Assembly: GCA_947503525.1 (NCBI GenBank)
Contig: CANNEA010000003.1
Span: forward strand, 1 to 64,000
DNA from: an uncultured Carboxylicivirga sp.
GTDB taxonomy: Bacteria; Bacteroidota; Bacteroidia; Bacteroidales; Marinilabiliaceae
DNA: 64,000 bases
Reading direction: 5' to 3'
The position numbers were made by a program, and so were the translations under genes. Below are positions 61,701-64,000 of the stretch, piece by piece (position 1 is the stretch's first letter; the number at the start of each line of letters is the position of its first letter). Below the pieces are notes generated by a model. That model was given only the letters and a program-made list of their open reading frames with translations. It was not told where the DNA came from and ran no database searches.

Positions 61701-62814
61701 CAGAAAACTTGCGGGTAAGCAAAATAAGGTGCTGATTGCGATTACAGATGATGGATGCGGTATCAGTAAACATGCTCAATCAGATGTGTTTGATCGTTTT
61801 AATACACAAGCATCGCCGAATTACAGCAATCAACAAGGAACAGGTATAGGTTTATCATTAGTTAAGGAATATGTATACATGCATGGGGGTGAGGTAAGAG
61901 TTAAAAGTGAACTTGATAAAGGTAGCTGCTTTACATTTTCAATTCCATTGGATAAAAATAAGTTTGAGAAATTCGAAGAACAGGCTGATGAAATTGAAAA
62001 GGAAGAAATAGAGCCAAAACAACAGGCAATAGAGGAAGTAGGAAAATCCAACGAAGAGATTGAAAATGGAGAGATGGTCGTTTTAGTTGTTGAGGATGAT
62101 AATGATATGCGTGATTATATTGTATCCGGCTTAAAAGATCAATACAAGGTAATATCGGCTGAAAATGGTGTAAAAGGGCATAAGTTGGCTTTAAAAGTGG
62201 TGCCGGACATTATTATTTCAGACTGGATGATGCCGCAGATGAATGGCATTGAATTATGTGATAAGGTTAAAAATGATCTCAGAACCTGTCATATACCACT
62301 TATCTTATTAACAGCTAAAGGTGGATTGGAAAGTAAAACGGAAGGGATAGAAATTGGTGCTGATGATTATATTCAGAAACCATTTAGTATGTCCTATCTG
62401 CAAGTACGTATTAAAAACTTATGGCAACAGCGTGAAAGGCTTAAGAGCGTTTATCAAAAACAAACGAGTCTTGAGCCTTCTGAGGTAACTGTTACTTCTT
62501 TGGATGAAAAATTCTTGTCGGACTTGATGACCTTACTTGAGAAAGATATGGACAACCCTGAACTCAATGTTAAATCAATGAGTGAATTGATGGGTATGAG
62601 CCACACTAATTTTTATCGTAAGATTAAGGCGCTGACAGGTCAAACAGCTACTGAATTCATTCGCACAATAAGGTTAAAGAGGGCAGCACAACTACTTAAA
62701 GCAGGCCAGTTAAACGTTAGTGAGGTGATGTATATGGTTGGTTTCTCACACCGCTCTTATTTTACACAAAGTTTCAAAGCCATGTATGGTGTTTCACCTA
62801 AAGAGTATAAGTAA
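58774..62814 (+). CDS. Hybrid two-component system regulator (HTCS)
   Basis: A 1346-residue one-protein signalling system. A signal peptide or membrane anchor opens the chain (ending SKA). About twelve Reg_prop beta-propeller repeats follow (WFGTSNGLAMYD, WVGTEAGVFIYD, WIGTFDGLNCLD and others), then a Y_Y_Y domain and a membrane segment near residues 783-808 (LWAIIFYIVVIIVLFIV). The cytoplasmic part has the phospho-acceptor His842 in NISHELKTPL, an HATPase with GTGIGLSLVKEY, a response regulator with Asp1150 in ISDWMMP, and a C-terminal AraC-type DNA-binding domain. The periplasmic domain would bind an oligosaccharide of the substrate. It is the only regulator in the window and the likely activator of these genes. 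Confidence 0.95.
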   Translation: MRKREKYIYIVSLGLMLLGFISKANENVRFEHLALPSGINSTVKCLIEDSEGFMWFGTSNGLAMYDAYHLRQVEFVSNGVFGSFGAINALAEDRIKQIWVGTEAGVFIYDKTTETSKRIEDDFLRGVQCRSIYIGSNEEIFIGTADGFYIYNQEGQYKERYLHQAEMGSGLSHNMVRCFYEDKKQRIWIGTFDGLNCLDRNKKEVTKYRLQPESSVKKNNLILSIQPRYQESDSILLVGTETGLCHFTTSTGEYSNFQSVNGKNSLSNDVVKSICLNGTDVWMGTDLGLNLFKTEENRFYNYFHDYRNTFSIANNVIHQVYVDRQKNLWLATDNGIDKMYLRSSMMLQNKFYDSSKVLEGEFNVTGLFGANNGDVWLSTREGLIQYNKERDLYKNYLPPQILHNKVSDVLFDDSGLLWISTAGGLNTYDTRNQRFRSYEADVDNDQALKTNYIHVVAKSRSAVWVGSYDKGIHKIVKDDNGKLKFFNFRHQPDNRNSINSDRVTDIIADKKNNIWISTNKGLNKIDELRGVVERFKIDPNANDQYVGDLFVDNNNTLWIANYHGLFYTDPDDVNIKAVKEIQFDVQSVAVEDSGVYLAANNAFYYFDLSSRELLRIPNADLGLKSILNVEILEDKKLVLYGKEGFVTVNMQDIEIDTNIPKVNWTNISILNEDIKPFRMRDDRYVIHRRINETENIELKYGENTFRVDFSSLQYSHVNDCSYKFMLDGYDNEWRTTMPNQAYVSYTQVRPGKYTLKVKASNKYGLFNEDYREIAIRIKPPLYLSLWAIIFYIVVIIVLFIVSRQLLIAREKANSDIRFQTLQRQKSEELIEIKTRFFTNISHELKTPLTLISSPIDDLLASEPGEPIKSALLLVKRNTDRLKKLVNQILDIRKIEKGGEKLSIQEYDIIRFCDRIVGQFKEEAERRNMLLQYNTSESSLMLWFDMEKIEKVLVNLLSNAFKFTPDGGFIRIEVKDARKLAGKQNKVLIAITDDGCGISKHAQSDVFDRFNTQASPNYSNQQGTGIGLSLVKEYVYMHGGEVRVKSELDKGSCFTFSIPLDKNKFEKFEEQADEIEKEEIEPKQQAIEEVGKSNEEIENGEMVVLVVEDDNDMRDYIVSGLKDQYKVISAENGVKGHKLALKVVPDIIISDWMMPQMNGIELCDKVKNDLRTCHIPLILLTAKGGLESKTEGIEIGADDYIQKPFSMSYLQVRIKNLWQQRERLKSVYQKQTSLEPSEVTVTSLDEKFLSDLMTLLEKDMDNPELNVKSMSELMGMSHTNFYRKIKALTGQTATEFIRTIRLKRAAQLLKAGQLNVSEVMYMVGFSHRSYFTQSFKAMYGVSPKEYK

Positions 62815-62836
62815 GTGCGCTATATGATGAAATATA

Positions 62837-62876
62837 AAAGTCCTGAATGATTTTAATTCAGGACTTTCTTGTTTTT
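62837..62876 (+). terminator. Strong rho-independent terminator after HTCS
   Basis: A perfect 12-bp stem, aaagtcctgaat (62837-62848) and attcaggacttt (62856-62867), has a 7-nt loop and is followed by cttgttttt. It closes the regulator gene. Confidence 0.9.
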
Positions 62877-63298
62877 CAGTACTTATTCTTTATCAGATAA
62901 TCATCTTTCAAGTGTGCATTTGGCCAATGCTTATAAGTCTTATAAGCCTCTTAATGTTCCATTTACATGCCAATCTATTTGCGGGTTTGTCATTCGGTTG
63001 ATATCAAAAATAAAGAAAGGAATAAGGGCTGAAATTGTTTCATGAAAAATAATATGTTCAATTAATTACATGTGCTATCGATAGCTGTAAGCGATTTGAA
63101 TACACTAAGAATCTCAAATATTATGGTGTATCTGGTTTGTAAGGAACAGAATATTAGTGTGTAGTATTATTGAATAACACAAATACAACAAGAAATAACA
63201 CTAATAGAGCATGGTGTCTATGTGTTAAGAATAGACGTTTATATGAAAAACTAAATAGTAGTAAGTCACTATGTTTGTTTGTGCTGAATTGATTTAAA
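62877..63298. other. Intergenic region with a 12-bp palindrome
   Basis: A 422-bp AT-rich gap between the HTCS terminator and the next genes. It contains a perfect 12-bp palindrome, gctatcgatagc, at 63074-63085, which could be an operator, but no partner evidence is visible. No large reading frame was recognised. Confidence 0.4.
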
Positions 63299-63406
63299 AT
63301 GAAAAGAACTTTAGTGAACAAACATTGGATTGAAGCATTAATTGTCGTGCTGCTTATTGGTGCGGTTATTTTTCTTCTGACAACCTTATTCAAGGTGTAT
63401 TTATAA
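63299..63406 (+). CDS. Putative 35-residue single-pass membrane protein
   Basis: A short frame encodes a 35-residue peptide with a charged start (KRTLVNKHW) and a hydrophobic helix (ALIVVLLIGAVIFLLTTLF). The pattern of a short cytoplasmic or periplasmic tail plus one transmembrane helix is typical of small membrane peptides, but this cannot be shown to be expressed. It lies 19 bp before the lipoprotein gene at 63426. Confidence 0.4.
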   Translation: MKRTLVNKHWIEALIVVLLIGAVIFLLTTLFKVYL

Positions 63407-63425
63407 CCATTTACATCTGAAATTT

Positions 63426-64000
63426 ATGAGTTTTTATAAGAAACATCCATATAGATTATTTACGACAATATTAACTCATATTTTATTGTTGGCAGCTTGC
63501 AGCGATGCGAACAATAACGAAAACACTGCACCTCCTTTTACAAAAACGGCTTATGGTATTCTGGTGAATGCAAATTCACCTAAAGGAACAATAAGTCCGC
63601 TTCTCATGGGTTTTGGAATAATCTATTCATTTGAGAAAGACGCCATTTGGCAAAATAGTCAAGGCATGATGCCAAATGTATTTAAGCGTCTTAATACCGG
63701 GGTTTTAAGGTACCTGGGAGGTACATTGGTTAAGCGCTATCACTGGAATAATCTCAATGGAGAGGGCTGGAAAGACAATTGGAATCCAAATTATGATCTG
63801 GGCAATGATAAAGATCCAAGTGAGTTTTTGGATGTGGATGAGTACATTCTAAATATAAATACAATTGGTGAAGAGCCTATGCTTGGAATTAATAGGGGAT
63901 CCGGGTTAAAATATAATCGAGTAAATGATGGTATAAAAATAAATGGTTTCAATAGTTCATCCGCGAGTGCTACTTCATTTGTAGCGAACAATGTTACTCA
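63426..64000 (+). CDS. Clan GH-A-like glycoside hydrolase, lipoprotein (5' part only)
   Basis: The first 191 codons of a gene that runs off the window. A lipoprotein signal ends at LLAAC. The mature start (YGILVNANSPKGTISPLLMGFG) and FKRLNTGVLRYLGGTLVKRYHWNN resemble the N-terminal strand and first barrel helix of GH51- and GH39-type clan GH-A hydrolases. The catalytic residues lie outside the window. It may be related to the hydrolase at 10339. Its specificity is not inferable. Confidence 0.6.
   Translation, partial: MSFYKKHPYRLFTTILTHILLLAACSDANNNENTAPPFTKTAYGILVNANSPKGTISPLLMGFGIIYSFEKDAIWQNSQGMMPNVFKRLNTGVLRYLGGTLVKRYHWNNLNGEGWKDNWNPNYDLGNDKDPSEFLDVDEYILNINTIGEEPMLGINRGSGLKYNRVNDGIKINGFNSSSASATSFVANNVT

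Overview
The window comes from a Bacteroidota genome, probably a marine or algae-associated one. The signs are T9SS C-terminal sorting domains with the YPNP motif on six proteins, a hybrid two-component (HTCS) regulator of the Bacteroidota type, many lipoprotein signals, moderately AT-rich DNA, and the enzyme set of a polysaccharide utilization locus (PUL) for a sulfated, galactose-rich polysaccharide. Every convincing gene lies on the plus strand. No tRNA, rRNA, CRISPR array or classical transposase was seen.

Layout. 1-1012 is a repeat-rich edge: a duplicated ~105-bp sequence, several small hairpins, and a compact element (359-865) in which a DUF559 nuclease-like gene lies between two 55-bp inverted repeats. 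1013-9913 holds a secreted beta-helix protein, three sulfatases and a GH2 enzyme. 10339-20841 reads as one operon: a clan GH-A hydrolase, two GH116-type hydrolases, a sialate O-acetylesterase-like esterase, a lipoprotein form of the RbsD/FucU mutarotase family and a GH43 enzyme, closed by a terminator-like hairpin. 21005-30648 holds a CBM9-like cytosolic protein, a NahK-like sugar kinase, a GH109-type oxidoreductase-fold glycosidase and two GH2 enzymes. 30799-32382 is a sulfatase gene with a variant active-site motif, bracketed by inverted copies of the repeat family that also bounds the DUF559 element. 32707-47720 holds GH95, two GH50-type (agarase family) enzymes, a metallophosphoesterase-LamG protein, a beta-helix protein, an esterase and a large FG-GAP protein. 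47794-56058 is a tight run of four sulfatases plus a DUF4625-type lipoprotein, closed by a terminator. 56378-62814 holds a third beta-helix protein and the HTCS regulator, closed by a strong terminator. A small membrane peptide and the start of another glycoside hydrolase end the window.

How it fits together (inference). Surface and periplasmic sulfatases strip sulfate esters, GH50-, beta-helix and FG-GAP-type proteins cut the backbone, and GH2, GH43, GH95, GH109, GH116 and clan GH-A enzymes trim the oligosaccharides. Esterases remove acyl groups, and the mutarotase-like and kinase proteins act on released sugars. The HTCS would sense an oligosaccharide. The enzyme set points to a red-algal or similarly complex sulfated galactan, but the exact substrate cannot be fixed from sequence alone. 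No SusC/SusD pair is present in the 64 kb.

The most unusual structures are (a) the DUF559 unit with its inverted repeats and the related palindromic units flanking a sulfatase gene, and (b) a 21-bp phased tandem repeat at 35117-35290 with short relatives in two other intergenic gaps.
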